Source of the DNA: Clostridium saccharoperbutylacetonicum N1-4(HMT)
GTDB taxonomy: Bacteria; Bacillota; Clostridia; Clostridiales; Clostridiaceae
Length of the DNA: 64,000 nt
Assembly: GCF_000340885.1 (NCBI RefSeq)
Contig: NC_020291.1
Coordinates: 1,053,001 to 1,117,000, forward strand
Direction: 5' to 3'
The position numbers and the translations under genes were made by a program. The stretch's first letter is position 1, and each line of letters begins with the position of its first letter. Below, piece by piece: positions 40,146 through 49,883 of this stretch. Under the pieces are notes generated by a model that saw only the letters and a program-made list of their open reading frames with translations, was not told the origin of the DNA and ran no database searches.

Positions 40146-41090
40146 GTGAAGGGATTAGAAAAATATCTACAAGAAATATATGAAAACTGTGAAATACCTT
40201 TTGAAGTTTATGCAGATGATGAAATTGTATTTAAATCTCATCCCAATAATCTTAAAGGAGAATTACTGGAAAACAGATTTTCAATAGGATTAAAGAATTT
40301 TGTAATAGTAGTAGAACAAAGTTATAAAAATTCTATAAAGTTATTAGAGTTTTGTGTTAGAGATAAATATAAAGAGGATACAAATAAGAGAGAAAAAATT
40401 CTTAATCAATTGTTGCAAAAATTAAGCGTATCTAGAGATAAGATAAAAGAAATTATGCCTGAAATAAAAGATGATACATATTTAATTACGATTAATTTAC
40501 AGGATAAACTAATCGAAGCTTTGGATGTGCTAAAAAATATATATAATGACATAGATGTTATTATTTTAAATTATGAAGATACTATAGTTTTAATAGGAGC
40601 TTTTGAGGATATAAATGAACATATTTCTAGTATAAGTGAAACAATATACGTTTCCCTTTATGAAAAATGTTATCTAAGTTATTCCCCTATTGAAGAATAT
40701 GAAACTATACTTAATTTATATAATGAAAATGTTAATAAAATTAATTTAGCGAGAAAATATAATTTAACAACAATGGTATTTAGTCCTAATAGCCTTTTGT
40801 TTGAAGAAATTATGGATAAGTTAAATCAAGAAACAAAAGAAAAGATATTAAGTGACTTTGACAAAAGCTTTTCTAAATTAGACGACGATATGATTAAGAC
40901 TATAGAAGTTTTCTTAAAACTAGATTTGAACTTGAGTGAAGCATCAAAAGGTTTATATGTTCACAGAAATACTTTAATTTACAGATTGGACAAAATAGAA
41001 AAGTATACTGGTTATGACATAAGAAAATTTAATGATGCAGTTTTATTTAAAATGGCATTTTTTATTTGGAAACAAAGAAATAAAATATAA
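40146..41090 (+). CDS. PucR/CdaR-type helix-turn-helix regulator
   Basis: 314 aa. The C-terminal 60 residues are the PucR-type helix-turn-helix (LNLSEASKGLYVHRNTLIYRL, about 258-278). The N-terminal part has a short sensor-like region without a recognised domain. The start is GTG 40146 behind GAGGTG; the ATG at 40142 is out of frame. Such regulators are usually activators. It lies between msmX and malQ-glgP, so control of maltodextrin/glycogen or sugar-import genes is a reasonable inference. A strong terminator follows. Confidence 0.8.
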   Translation: MKGLEKYLQEIYENCEIPFEVYADDEIVFKSHPNNLKGELLENRFSIGLKNFVIVVEQSYKNSIKLLEFCVRDKYKEDTNKREKILNQLLQKLSVSRDKIKEIMPEIKDDTYLITINLQDKLIEALDVLKNIYNDIDVIILNYEDTIVLIGAFEDINEHISSISETIYVSLYEKCYLSYSPIEEYETILNLYNENVNKINLARKYNLTTMVFSPNSLLFEEIMDKLNQETKEKILSDFDKSFSKLDDDMIKTIEVFLKLDLNLSEASKGLYVHRNTLIYRLDKIEKYTGYDIRKFNDAVLFKMAFFIWKQRNKI

Positions 41091-41102
41091 GTTAGAATAA
41101 GT

Positions 41103-41147
41103 CCTTTTCAATAAAATATTAAAAATTTTATTGAAAAGGTTTTTTTT
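41103..41147 (+). terminator. Terminator of the PucR-like gene
   Basis: CCTTTTCAATAAAAT (41103-41117) pairs with ATTTTATTGAAAAGG (41125-41139), followed by eight T. Confidence 0.92.
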
Positions 41148-41226
41148 GTCGTATGAGAAATTAAGAATAGGTAAGTGATTAAAACACGAAAATAATAAAA
41201 TATGGAAAAAATATTGTATAAATATT

Positions 41227-41256
41227 CTGAATTTGTTAAAATATTATTAAATTCAG
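41227..41256. promoter_or_regulatory. Inverted repeat upstream of malQ
   Basis: CTGAATTT (41227-41234) and AAATTCAG (41249-41256) flank an AT-rich 14-base centre. It may bind a regulator of malQ-glgP. Nothing else is evident in 41148-41474 except general AT-rich promoter-like sequence. Confidence 0.4.
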
Positions 41257-41474
41257 ACAAAATAAATTAGTTTATTTAAACATGATACGAATATAATATT
41301 ATAAGTTTAAATAATAATAGTAAAATATTACCATAAGTATGAAAAATATATCCAGATACTTTGAAAATATAGTTATAGTATTTGGGCTTTTCTTTTTTGC
41401 ATTGATTCAATAAATAAGTAATACAGATTTACTAGAAATTTTATTATTGGGTATTAAGGGTGGGAGGAATGAAA

Positions 41475-42962
41475 ATGAAAAGAGGTAGTGGAATAATAAT
41501 GCATATTGCATCATTACCAGGAAAATACGGGATTGGGACATTTGGAAAGGAAGCTTATGAGTTTGCAGATTTTTTAAAGAAAGCAGGACAAAGTTATTGG
41601 CAGATACTTCCGATTGGTCAAACAAGTTATGGTGATTCACCGTATCAATCATTTTCAGCATTTGCTGGAAATCCATATTTTATTGATTTTGATGTATTAG
41701 CTAGTAAAAAGTTGTTAAGGAAAAGTGACTATAATAAGCGGAAATTTGGAAATAATCAAAATAATATTTCTTATGAAACAATATTTATAGAAAAAATGAA
41801 AGTATTAAGATTAGCATATAAAAATTTTAAAAAGTATGATGATCAGAATTTTAATCATTTTCAAGAAGCAGAAGCTTTTTGGTTAGAGGATTATTCTTTT
41901 TTTATGGCTTTGAAAACTGAATTTGAGTTGAAGAGTTTTCAAACTTGGGAGAATGATATTAGGTTAAGAGTTGATAAGACTTTGGAAAATTATAAACAGT
42001 TGCTTGCAGATGAAATTGCTTTTTGGAAATTTATACAGTATGAATTTTTTAATCAATGGGATGAATTGAAAAAATATGTTAATAAATTGGGAATTAAAAT
42101 TATAGGTGATATACCAATATATGTAGCAGAAGATAGTGCTGATTTATGGAGTAATCCTAAGTTATTTCAATTGGAAGAAGAGACCTTGATTCCAAAGAAG
42201 GTTGCGGGATGTCCTCCTGATGCATTTTCAGAAACAGGGCAGCTTTGGGGGAATCCCATTTATAATTGGGATTATCTCGAAGAGACTGAGTATAGGTGGT
42301 GGATAAGCAGGATTAAACATAGCCTAAAGCTATATGATGTAATTAGAATAGATCATTTTAGAGGTTTTGAGGCTTATTGGTCTATACCTTATGGTTCAGA
42401 AACAGCTCAAAATGGAGAATGGGTAAAGGGACCTGAGATGAAGTTGTTTGATGCAATAAAAAGTGAACTTGGAGATGTGAATATAATAGCAGAAGATTTA
42501 GGAATATTAACAAAAGCAACTAGAAAATTTAAAGATAAGACTGGCTTTCCAGGAATGAAAGTTTTAGCTTTTGCTTTTTCTGGTGGTAGCAAGAATTTAT
42601 ATTTACCACATAACTATGAGAAAAATTGTGTAGCCTATACAGGAACTCACGATAATGATACTGTACGAGGATGGGTTGAAACAACAGGAAGTAAGAAAGA
42701 AGTGCAAAATGCAATTAAATATTTAAAATTAACTGAAGAGGAGGGGGACAACTGGGGATTTATTAGAGGTGTATGGAGCAGTGTTGCAGATACTTCGATT
42801 GCACTTATGCAGGATTTTTTAAATCTTGGTAATGAAACGAGGATTAATTTGCCTTCTACTATAGGAAATAATTGGGTGTGGAGAATGGAAGAAGGCACAC
42901 TTAGTGATGAATTAGCAAAAAAAATACGTAGAATGACTAAACTTTATGGAAGGTGTGAATAG
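41475..42962 (+). CDS. malQ: 4-alpha-glucanotransferase (amylomaltase)
   Basis: 495 aa, GH77. ATG 41475 is chosen because GGGAGG lies seven bases upstream and the protein then begins with the usual MKRGSGIIMHIASLPG. Typical motifs are SPYQSFSAFAGNPYFID, the catalytic nucleophile Asp in VIRIDHFRGFEAYW, the acid Glu in IAEDLGILT and the transition-state Asp in TGTHDNDTVRGW. It transfers maltodextrin segments and releases glucose. It is coupled to glgP, which begins two bases after its stop; together they degrade maltodextrin or glycogen. Confidence 0.96.
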   Translation: MKRGSGIIMHIASLPGKYGIGTFGKEAYEFADFLKKAGQSYWQILPIGQTSYGDSPYQSFSAFAGNPYFIDFDVLASKKLLRKSDYNKRKFGNNQNNISYETIFIEKMKVLRLAYKNFKKYDDQNFNHFQEAEAFWLEDYSFFMALKTEFELKSFQTWENDIRLRVDKTLENYKQLLADEIAFWKFIQYEFFNQWDELKKYVNKLGIKIIGDIPIYVAEDSADLWSNPKLFQLEEETLIPKKVAGCPPDAFSETGQLWGNPIYNWDYLEETEYRWWISRIKHSLKLYDVIRIDHFRGFEAYWSIPYGSETAQNGEWVKGPEMKLFDAIKSELGDVNIIAEDLGILTKATRKFKDKTGFPGMKVLAFAFSGGSKNLYLPHNYEKNCVAYTGTHDNDTVRGWVETTGSKKEVQNAIKYLKLTEEEGDNWGFIRGVWSSVADTSIALMQDFLNLGNETRINLPSTIGNNWVWRMEEGTLSDELAKKIRRMTKLYGRCE

Positions 42963-42964
42963 TA

Positions 42965-45325
42965 TTGGAGAAGAAAAGAATTGTAGAAGGTATAGAAAGA
43001 TATTTAAAAGTAAAACATGGAGTAAAACTTAAAGATGCAAAAGATTATGAGATTTTTAATGCATTGTCATTAACGATATTAGAAGAGATTGTTGATGATT
43101 GGAATGAAACTAGTGATACTTATAATAGAGGTAGGATGGCTTATTATTTATCAGCAGAATATCTAATGGGAAGAGCACTAGGAAACAATTTGATTAATTT
43201 AGGTTTATATGATGAAGTTAAGGAAGTATTAGCAGAGTTAAAAATAGATTTAAATAGAATAGAAGAAATTGAAGAAGATGCTGGACTTGGAAATGGTGGT
43301 CTTGGTAGACTTGCTGCATGTTTTGTAGAGTCAGCAGCAACATTAAATATGCCTTTAGTTGGTTATGGTATAAGATATAGCAATGGATTATTTAAGCAAA
43401 ATATAGAAAATGGATTTCAAACTGAATGTGAAGATACTTGGTTAAAATTTGGAGAAGCCTGGAGTATCAGAAAAGACGATGAAATTCAAATAATTAAATT
43501 TTCTGATATGACAGTAAAGGCTGTTCCTTATGATGTACCTATAATTGGGTATAAGACTAAAAATATTAATACATTGAGATTATGGCAATGTGAAGCATTA
43601 AGGGAGTTTGATTTTAATTTATTTAATAATCAACAATATATTGAGGCAGTATCAGCTAGAAATAAAGCAGAAGATATTTCAAGAGTGTTATATCCTAATG
43701 ATACAGCAGAAGCAGGAAAAATATTAAGGCTTAGACAACAATACTTTTTCTCAAGTGCATCAATGAAAGATATAATTAAAAAGCATAAAACAAAATTTGG
43801 AAGTGATTTCTCAGAATTTGCAAAAAATAATGTTGCACAATTAAATGATACACATCCAACAATATCTATTCTTGAATTTATGAGAATATTGGTAGATGAA
43901 GAAAATGTTGAATTCGTAAGCGCTTTAGCAATAGCAAAAGAATTTTTTGGGTACACAAATCATACTATACTTGCAGAGGCTTTAGAAAAATGGGACATTA
44001 GATTAATAGAAAGATTATTCCCAAGGCTTCTACAAATTGCATATGAAATTGACGATGCATTAATGAATGAATTAAGACAAAAGGGCTATGATGAAGGAGA
44101 AATTTGGAACTTTAGAATTGTTGCTAATAATCAAATTAGAATGGCTAATTTAGCTATTTATGTGAGTAGAGCTGTAAATGGTGTTGCTGCTCTTCATACT
44201 GAAATATTGAAGAAGGTAGAATTAAACAACTGGTATAATTTATATCCAAACAAATTTCAAAATAAAACAAATGGTATCACACCAAGAAGATGGCTTAGAC
44301 TTTGTAATTCAGAGTTATCAGAATTTATCACTGATTTATTAGGCAATGAGGATTGGGTTAAAGATTTATCTTTACTTAAGAATCTAGAAGAATATAGTGA
44401 CGATGATCAAGTATTGAAAACATTAATGGAAATAAAACGTGAAAAGAAAGTTCAGTTAGCTGAATTCATTAAGCAGGAAGAGGGAATTATTATTGATCCT
44501 GATTCATTCTTTGATATTCAAATTAAGAGATTGCATGAATATAAGAGACAATTATTAAATGCTTTATACATTTTAGATTTATATTACAGAATTAAGGAAA
44601 ATCCAGATTTAGATATTCCTAAAACTACATTCATATTTGGTGCTAAGGCATTTCCAGGGTATAGACGAGCTAAAGGAATTGTTAAATTTATCAATGAAAT
44701 AGCAAGACTAATTGATAGAGATGAACAAGCATCTAAGAAAATTAAAGTTGTATTTGTACATAATTATAGAGTTTCCTATGCGCAAAAACTTTTCCCAGGT
44801 TCTGATTTATCTAAACAAATTTCTACTGCAGGGAAAGAGGCTTCTGGAACTGGAAATATGAAGTTTATGTTAAATGCAACACCTACATTTGGAACTTATG
44901 ATGGAGCCAATATAGAAATTGTTGAGGCTAGTGGAGAAGAAAATAATTATATTTTTGGTCTTAAAGTTGAGGATATTGAAAAGATTAAGCATGACTATGA
45001 TCCTAAAGAATATTATCACCAGAATGAAAGCATAAAGAGAGTTGTGGATACATTAATTAATGGTACCTTAGATGATGGCGGAACTGGATATTTTGAAGAT
45101 TTATACAATGCATTAATAGAGGAAAGAGACCAATACTATTTACTTGCTGATTTTGAACTATTTAAGGAAGCACAGGGAAAGGTATTTGAAGATTATAAGG
45201 ATAAAAAGAAATGGGCGAAGAAATGTTTTGCAAATCTTTATAGTTCTGGAGTATTCTCAAGTGATAGGACTATAAAACAATATTCAGATGAAATTTGGAA
45301 TATAAAACCAGCATCAGTAGAATAA
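42965..45325 (+). CDS. glgP: Glycogen/maltodextrin phosphorylase
   Basis: 786 aa, GT35. Pyridoxal-phosphate Lys633 is in GTGNMKFMLN, within the family signature beginning EASGTGNMKF. N-terminal GLGNGGLGRLAACFVES is also diagnostic. TTG start 42965 follows GGAAGGTG at good spacing. It releases glucose-1-phosphate from alpha-1,4-glucans. The operon with malQ ends here, and fold-back copy C begins three bases after the stop. Confidence 0.96.
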   Translation: MEKKRIVEGIERYLKVKHGVKLKDAKDYEIFNALSLTILEEIVDDWNETSDTYNRGRMAYYLSAEYLMGRALGNNLINLGLYDEVKEVLAELKIDLNRIEEIEEDAGLGNGGLGRLAACFVESAATLNMPLVGYGIRYSNGLFKQNIENGFQTECEDTWLKFGEAWSIRKDDEIQIIKFSDMTVKAVPYDVPIIGYKTKNINTLRLWQCEALREFDFNLFNNQQYIEAVSARNKAEDISRVLYPNDTAEAGKILRLRQQYFFSSASMKDIIKKHKTKFGSDFSEFAKNNVAQLNDTHPTISILEFMRILVDEENVEFVSALAIAKEFFGYTNHTILAEALEKWDIRLIERLFPRLLQIAYEIDDALMNELRQKGYDEGEIWNFRIVANNQIRMANLAIYVSRAVNGVAALHTEILKKVELNNWYNLYPNKFQNKTNGITPRRWLRLCNSELSEFITDLLGNEDWVKDLSLLKNLEEYSDDDQVLKTLMEIKREKKVQLAEFIKQEEGIIIDPDSFFDIQIKRLHEYKRQLLNALYILDLYYRIKENPDLDIPKTTFIFGAKAFPGYRRAKGIVKFINEIARLIDRDEQASKKIKVVFVHNYRVSYAQKLFPGSDLSKQISTAGKEASGTGNMKFMLNATPTFGTYDGANIEIVEASGEENNYIFGLKVEDIEKIKHDYDPKEYYHQNESIKRVVDTLINGTLDDGGTGYFEDLYNALIEERDQYYLLADFELFKEAQGKVFEDYKDKKKWAKKCFANLYSSGVFSSDRTIKQYSDEIWNIKPASVE

Positions 45326-45327
45326 TA

Positions 45328-45626
45328 AAGATACCAAAAGCGAGAATCAGACATATGCGGAACTTACCGAAATTAAACACATATTTATTACAGCGGACTA
45401 GTGAAATTTTCGCTGGATAGGTTCTAAGTGGAAGGTTGCACCCATTTCTGCATGTTCCTAAAATAAATTTATGACAAGCAGAAAATGGAACAACCTTCCA
45501 CTAACAACCATCACAGCTTAATTTCATATGCCGCTTGCACAAATAGGTATCTAATTTCTAGTGTAGTGTTACGATTATAATTTCTCAATGATGCATGTAC
45601 ATTCCATTTATAAGTTGGATATCTAT
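45328..45626 (+). repeat. Fold-back dispersed element, copy C
   Basis: About 299 bp, from AGATACCAAAAGCGAG to AAGTTGGATATCTATA. It is the most diverged copy, yet the palindrome is kept. AGTGGAAGGTTG (45427-45438) pairs exactly with CAACCTTCCACT (45491-45502), where copy A has TGTGGGCTTGT pairing with its own complement. GCGGAC-type changes (45384 region) are also mirrored by CCGC in the right arm. The direct repeat ATAATAA flanks both ends, a possible target-site duplication. The nested apical hairpin is missing. Confidence 0.88.
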
Positions 45627-45637
45627 AATAAATTTTA

Positions 45638-45692
45638 CTTAGGACTTACAAATATAAAACTTTGTTTTGTATTTATAAGTCTTATTTTTTGA
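45638..45692 (+). terminator. Terminator of the malQ-glgP operon
   Basis: AGGACTTACAAATATAAAAC pairs with GTTTTGTATTTATAAGTCTT, followed by ATTTTTTG. It lies just beyond copy C, suggesting the element was inserted between glgP and its terminator. Confidence 0.75.
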
Positions 45693-45716
45693 TATGTAAA
45701 AATAAGGAAGTTAAAG

Positions 45717-45745
45717 TTTACATTTGCCTTAAATTCTTGTATTAT
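45717..45745 (+). promoter_or_regulatory. Sigma-A promoter of the hydroxyacid dehydrogenase gene
   Basis: TTTACA (45717-45722) and TATTAT (45740-45745) are 17 bases apart, about 75 bases before the start codon. Confidence 0.6.
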
Positions 45746-45822
45746 TAATATAGTTAAGTTAAGATTTAGGGATTTATTTGTATAATAATTTGAGTATTTT
45801 AAAGTTAGAAAGGGGATTGAAT

Positions 45823-46776
45823 ATGAAAAAAATAGTAGTATTAGATGGTAAAACATTAGGTAATGTAGACTATATTAAATTGAACGAATTTGGCCAAGTA
45901 GTTTATTATGATTTAACTTTAAAAGAAGAGGTTGCAGAAAGAATTAAAGATGCAAATATAGTATTAACTAATAAAGTAGCTTTAAATGAAGACAACTTAA
46001 AAGAGGCTTCTGAATTAGAATTAATATGCGAAATGGCAACGGGTTTTAATAATATAGATATAAAATATTGCAAAGAAAAAAATATTACAGTAACTAATGT
46101 TAGTGGGTATTCGACGACTACAGTGGCACAACATACTTTTGCAATGTTATTACACTTATATGATAATATTAGTTATTTCGATCACTTTGTTAAATCAGGA
46201 GAATATTCTAAACATAACATGTTTACTAATATAGAAGTACCATATAGAGACTTATGTGGAAAAGTATGGGGAATAGTAGGCCTTGGAAACATTGGAAAGA
46301 GAGTTGCAAGAATTGCTCAGGCCTTTGGCGCAAGGGTAGTGTATTACTCAACTTCAGGCAAAAATGCAGATTCTGATTATGCTAGAGTGGAATTTGAATC
46401 ATTGTTAAAGCAATGTGATATAATTTCTATCCATGCTCCTCTAAATGAGAAAACAGAAGGATTATTTAATTACGAAGCCTTTACTAAAATGAGAAAAGAT
46501 GCAGTATTAATTAATGTTGGAAGAGGGCCTATAGTAGTCGATGAAGATTTGTCTAGAGCTTTAGATGAAGAAATAATAGGGGGAGCGGCTCTAGATGTTT
46601 TTAAAGTTGAGCCAATTCCAGGAGATAATCCACTTTTGAAAATTAAAAATAAAGAAAGATTAGTTTTGACACCTCACATAGCTTGGGCAAGTGAGGAAGC
46701 TAGAAATAGATTATTTGCTGACTTGCTTGAAAATATAAGTGCATTTAATAGAGGTGAAAAGAGAAACAGAGTTTAG
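45823..46776 (+). CDS. D-2-hydroxyacid dehydrogenase
   Basis: 317 aa from ATG 45823 (AAAGGGG upstream; the longer frame from a TTG has no ribosome site). NAD-binding motif VGLGNIGKRVARIAQAFGA is near residue 150. The catalytic Arg is in NVGRGPIVVDED, Glu in DVFKVEP and His in TPHIAWAS, in the normal order. The family covers hydroxypyruvate/glyoxylate reductases, D-lactate and phosphoglycerate dehydrogenases; the lack of a C-terminal regulatory domain argues against SerA. Substrate unknown. Confidence 0.92.
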   Translation: MKKIVVLDGKTLGNVDYIKLNEFGQVVYYDLTLKEEVAERIKDANIVLTNKVALNEDNLKEASELELICEMATGFNNIDIKYCKEKNITVTNVSGYSTTTVAQHTFAMLLHLYDNISYFDHFVKSGEYSKHNMFTNIEVPYRDLCGKVWGIVGLGNIGKRVARIAQAFGARVVYYSTSGKNADSDYARVEFESLLKQCDIISIHAPLNEKTEGLFNYEAFTKMRKDAVLINVGRGPIVVDEDLSRALDEEIIGGAALDVFKVEPIPGDNPLLKIKNKERLVLTPHIAWASEEARNRLFADLLENISAFNRGEKRNRV

Positions 46777-46837
46777 GGCAATTTACAGTTCACAGTGTAC
46801 AATTTACAGTTGTTGAGAGTGAGTATAGTGAAAAAGT

Positions 46838-46874
46838 AGTAGACCAGTGTAGTGTTGGCCTATTATTTTTTTCA
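46838..46874 (+). terminator. Probable terminator after the dehydrogenase gene
   Basis: TAGTAGACCA and TTGGCCTATTA pair imperfectly around GTGTAGTG, followed by seven T. Upstream at 46783-46815 are degenerate ATTTACAGTTCACAG repeats; the rest of 46875-47149 shows only AT-rich sequence. Confidence 0.55.
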
Positions 46875-47149
46875 TTGCGCGCATATATGCTATAATTATC
46901 AATGTTTAATTGTCATGTCAGTTAACTATGAAAGCTTTAAGGAGAATGTTGCATTTTCACTTATTTTATATACACTTGTCTTTCTGAATTTCTTGAATTG
47001 ATATGTAAAATATTAATTATATATATCGAAAACTTGAAGATATTAACATTAATTTATAATTGACAATTGTAAATAGATTTATGCTGGTTTAAAATTTGAT
47101 TTAATGATAAGATAGATAATGCTGAAAGTAATAAGGAGGAAAAGATATT

Positions 47150-49315
47150 ATGGCGAAGGTTATAATTGCAGAAAAGCCATCTGTTGCTAAAAATATTGCT
47201 GATGCATTTAAAATAAAAACTAGAAAAGATGGATATTTTGAAGGTAATGGTTATTATATAACATGGGCATTTGGACATCTCATACAGCTTTATGATGCAA
47301 AAGATTATGATGAAAGCATGAAGGGATGGAGATTTGAAAAATTTCCATTTATTCCTGAAAATTTTTTATATAAAGTAAAATGTGATAGTATAGATAGAAC
47401 AGCAGAAGATAAGGGTGCTAAAAAGCAGCTTGGAATAATTAAAGCTCTAATTGATAAAGAAGAGGTTGATGGAATAATTTCAGCTACTGACTTTGATAGG
47501 GAAGGTCAAGTTATAGCTGATGAATTATTTGGTTATTTTGATGTGAAAAAACCAATATATAGATTACTTTTAAATGAATGGACACCTGATGAAGTTAAAA
47601 ATGGGATGGAAGCATTAAAAGATAATAAAGAAATGCAGCCACTTCAAGATGCAGGGATAGGAAGGCAATGGAGTGATTGGATTATTGGAATAAATCTAAC
47701 TTCAGTAAGTACTTTAAAATATAAGTTTGAAGAAAATAAGACTATTAATATAGGAAGGGTTCTTCTTCCTACATTAAAGATCATTTATGATAGAGACAAA
47801 GAGATAGAAAATTTTACAGCAACTACTTATTATAAATTGGTATCAAATTTCAAGAATTCAGGAAATGAAGAATTTGAGGGATTATATTATGAAAATGAAT
47901 CTGAGAAATTTGAGCAAAAAGAAGATCTTGATAAACTTCTACCTTTACTCAAAGGGGCAACGGCTAGGATTGTTGACAAGCAGACAGAGTTAAAAAAAGA
48001 ATATCCTCCATATTTATTTAATTTATCTAATTTACAAGGATATATTACTAGTAAATACAAGGGGTGGACCTCTGATAAAGTTCTTAAGGTTGCGCAATCT
48101 CTTTATGAAAAGAAATTTACAACTTATCCAAGAACAGCAAGTGTAGTGTTAGAAGAAAGTTTAAAAGACAGAGCTAAAAAAGTTTTAGATACCTTAAAGT
48201 CAGGATTACCTTATGAGAAGGATATTAAATTTACCACCTCTAAAAGAATTTTTGATAGCTCAAAGGTTGAAAGCCATAGTGCTATAACACCAACATATAT
48301 TAAGCCAACAGGTTTGTCAGCAGATGAAAATATAGTATATGAAGCTATAAAGAACAGATTCATAATGCAGTTTATGCCTATAGCTGAGTTTGAAGAAACA
48401 AAAGTAACCTTAAAGGTTAATAATCCAGAGGTTAATGGTGAATTTATTTCAAAAGGAAAAGTAAAGCTGGTTGAAGGCTGGAAGGTAGTAGAAAAAATAG
48501 AAAGTAAAGATGTAATCCTCCCAAAAGTTGAAATAAATGAAAATGTTGATATTATAGAAGCTAAGGTAAATGCGGTTACTAAGAAACCGCCTAAATATCA
48601 TACTGAAAAGACTTTACTAAGAGTTATGGAAACCTGCGGAAAGGGCCTTGAAGATAAAGATGAAGATTCAGATGAAATGATGCAGGCTATTTTAAGTGGT
48701 TTTAGTATAGGAACGCCTGCAACTAGAGCTGAAACTATAAAAAAACTAAAAGATATAGGGTACTTAAAAACAAAAGGAAAAAGCCTTATGTGTACAGAAC
48801 TTGGTAGAAATATTGTTGAAATATTTCCAGTAAGGGATTTACTTGATTTAGAATATACAGGAAGATTAGAAAAAACTCTATCAGATATTGAAAAAGGTAA
48901 ATTTGCTAAAAGCGATTTTATGAAGTTGATAATTGACTTTACTGTAAAATCTGTAGAGTTAATAAAAAATGATACTGGTGCTCTATCGAGATTTAAAGTA
49001 GAAATACCAAATGGAACTGAAAGCGTTGGAGCTTGTCCTGTATGTGGAAATCCAGTAGTTGAAGGTGAAAAAAGTTTTGGCTGCAGCAATTGGAAAAATG
49101 GTTGTAAGTTCACTATTTGGAAGGATGATAAATATATTAGATCCTTTGGAAAAAACGTATCAAAAGAAATGGTAGAACTTTTACTTAAAAACGGCAAAGT
49201 AGGCTTTAGAAATTTGAAAAGTAAAAAGGGAAATACTTTTTCAGCATATTTTAAATACGAAAAGAATGAGGAAACAGGATATTTCAATTGGAATATGGAA
49301 TTTATAGATAATTAG
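47150..49315 (+). CDS. topB: DNA topoisomerase III
   Basis: 721 aa, type IA topoisomerase. The TOPRIM domain begins at VIIAEKPSVAKNIA and contains ATDFDREGQVIADEL near residue 115. The catalytic Tyr326 is in FTTYPRTAS. The C-terminal part carries one Cys4 zinc-like motif (CPVCG ... GCSNWKNGCKF, about 632-655). AAGGAGG precedes the ATG. It decatenates and unlinks DNA during replication and recombination. The adjacent fold-back element lies 30 bases after the stop. Confidence 0.95.
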   Translation: MAKVIIAEKPSVAKNIADAFKIKTRKDGYFEGNGYYITWAFGHLIQLYDAKDYDESMKGWRFEKFPFIPENFLYKVKCDSIDRTAEDKGAKKQLGIIKALIDKEEVDGIISATDFDREGQVIADELFGYFDVKKPIYRLLLNEWTPDEVKNGMEALKDNKEMQPLQDAGIGRQWSDWIIGINLTSVSTLKYKFEENKTINIGRVLLPTLKIIYDRDKEIENFTATTYYKLVSNFKNSGNEEFEGLYYENESEKFEQKEDLDKLLPLLKGATARIVDKQTELKKEYPPYLFNLSNLQGYITSKYKGWTSDKVLKVAQSLYEKKFTTYPRTASVVLEESLKDRAKKVLDTLKSGLPYEKDIKFTTSKRIFDSSKVESHSAITPTYIKPTGLSADENIVYEAIKNRFIMQFMPIAEFEETKVTLKVNNPEVNGEFISKGKVKLVEGWKVVEKIESKDVILPKVEINENVDIIEAKVNAVTKKPPKYHTEKTLLRVMETCGKGLEDKDEDSDEMMQAILSGFSIGTPATRAETIKKLKDIGYLKTKGKSLMCTELGRNIVEIFPVRDLLDLEYTGRLEKTLSDIEKGKFAKSDFMKLIIDFTVKSVELIKNDTGALSRFKVEIPNGTESVGACPVCGNPVVEGEKSFGCSNWKNGCKFTIWKDDKYIRSFGKNVSKEMVELLLKNGKVGFRNLKSKKGNTFSAYFKYEKNEETGYFNWNMEFIDN

Positions 49316-49346
49316 GATTTGCAAAGCAAACCCTAATTTTTTGATG

Positions 49347-49775
49347 TATAGATATCCAAAGCGAGAATTAGACTTATGCAACAATTACCAAAATCCGATA
49401 CATTTATCTTCCACAGGACTAGTGAAATTTTCGCTGGAAGGTTCTAAATGGCGTCTTGTCGTCATTACAGCGTGTTCCAGATGTGAAATCCCCAAGGAGA
49501 AAGTTCATGTTTCCAAATATAAAATTTGGACATTCACTTTTAGACAAGCTGTAAATGAAACAGGCCATAGAGGAAACTCGACTCACGTTCGTTCGCTGAG
49601 TAAGCGATTCACACCAAATCACAGATTTGGGTTCTCTGCTTAAGAACCATCATCAGCTTAATTTCACATGCCTGCTTCCAGAAAATGTATCTAATTTCTA
49701 GTGTTACGGCTATAATTTCTCAATGATGCATGCATATTCCATTTATAAGATTGATTCTTAAACTGTATATCTATA
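49347..49775 (+). repeat. Fold-back dispersed element, copy D (with insertion)
   Basis: About 429 bp, from TATAGATATCCAAAGCG to AACTGTATATCTATAC. It keeps the apical hairpin (TCCAAATATAAAATTTGGA near 49511) and the conserved right flank. The right arm is interrupted by about 70 bp (approximately 49571-49642) containing CTCACGTTCGTTCGCTGAG and AAATCACAGATTTGG hairpins. Outer arms mismatch (AAATCCGATACATTT against AAATTAGATACATTT), so this copy appears to be decaying. 49776-49883 has no gene apart from the leader of the next. Confidence 0.85.
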
Positions 49776-49883
49776 CAAGGAATGTATAGAATTTTAACAC
49801 AAATCATTCAGCATAAATTATTCACTATTAATTAATTGTATATTATTAGAGAAGTAAGGGACACTAATGACGAGGTGAATATT

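Noticed and set aside
48598..49287. 229-aa minus-strand ORF opposite topB
   Set aside because: It is rich in Ser/Phe/Leu from antisense codon structure, lacks a ribosome site and overlaps a well-supported gene fully.
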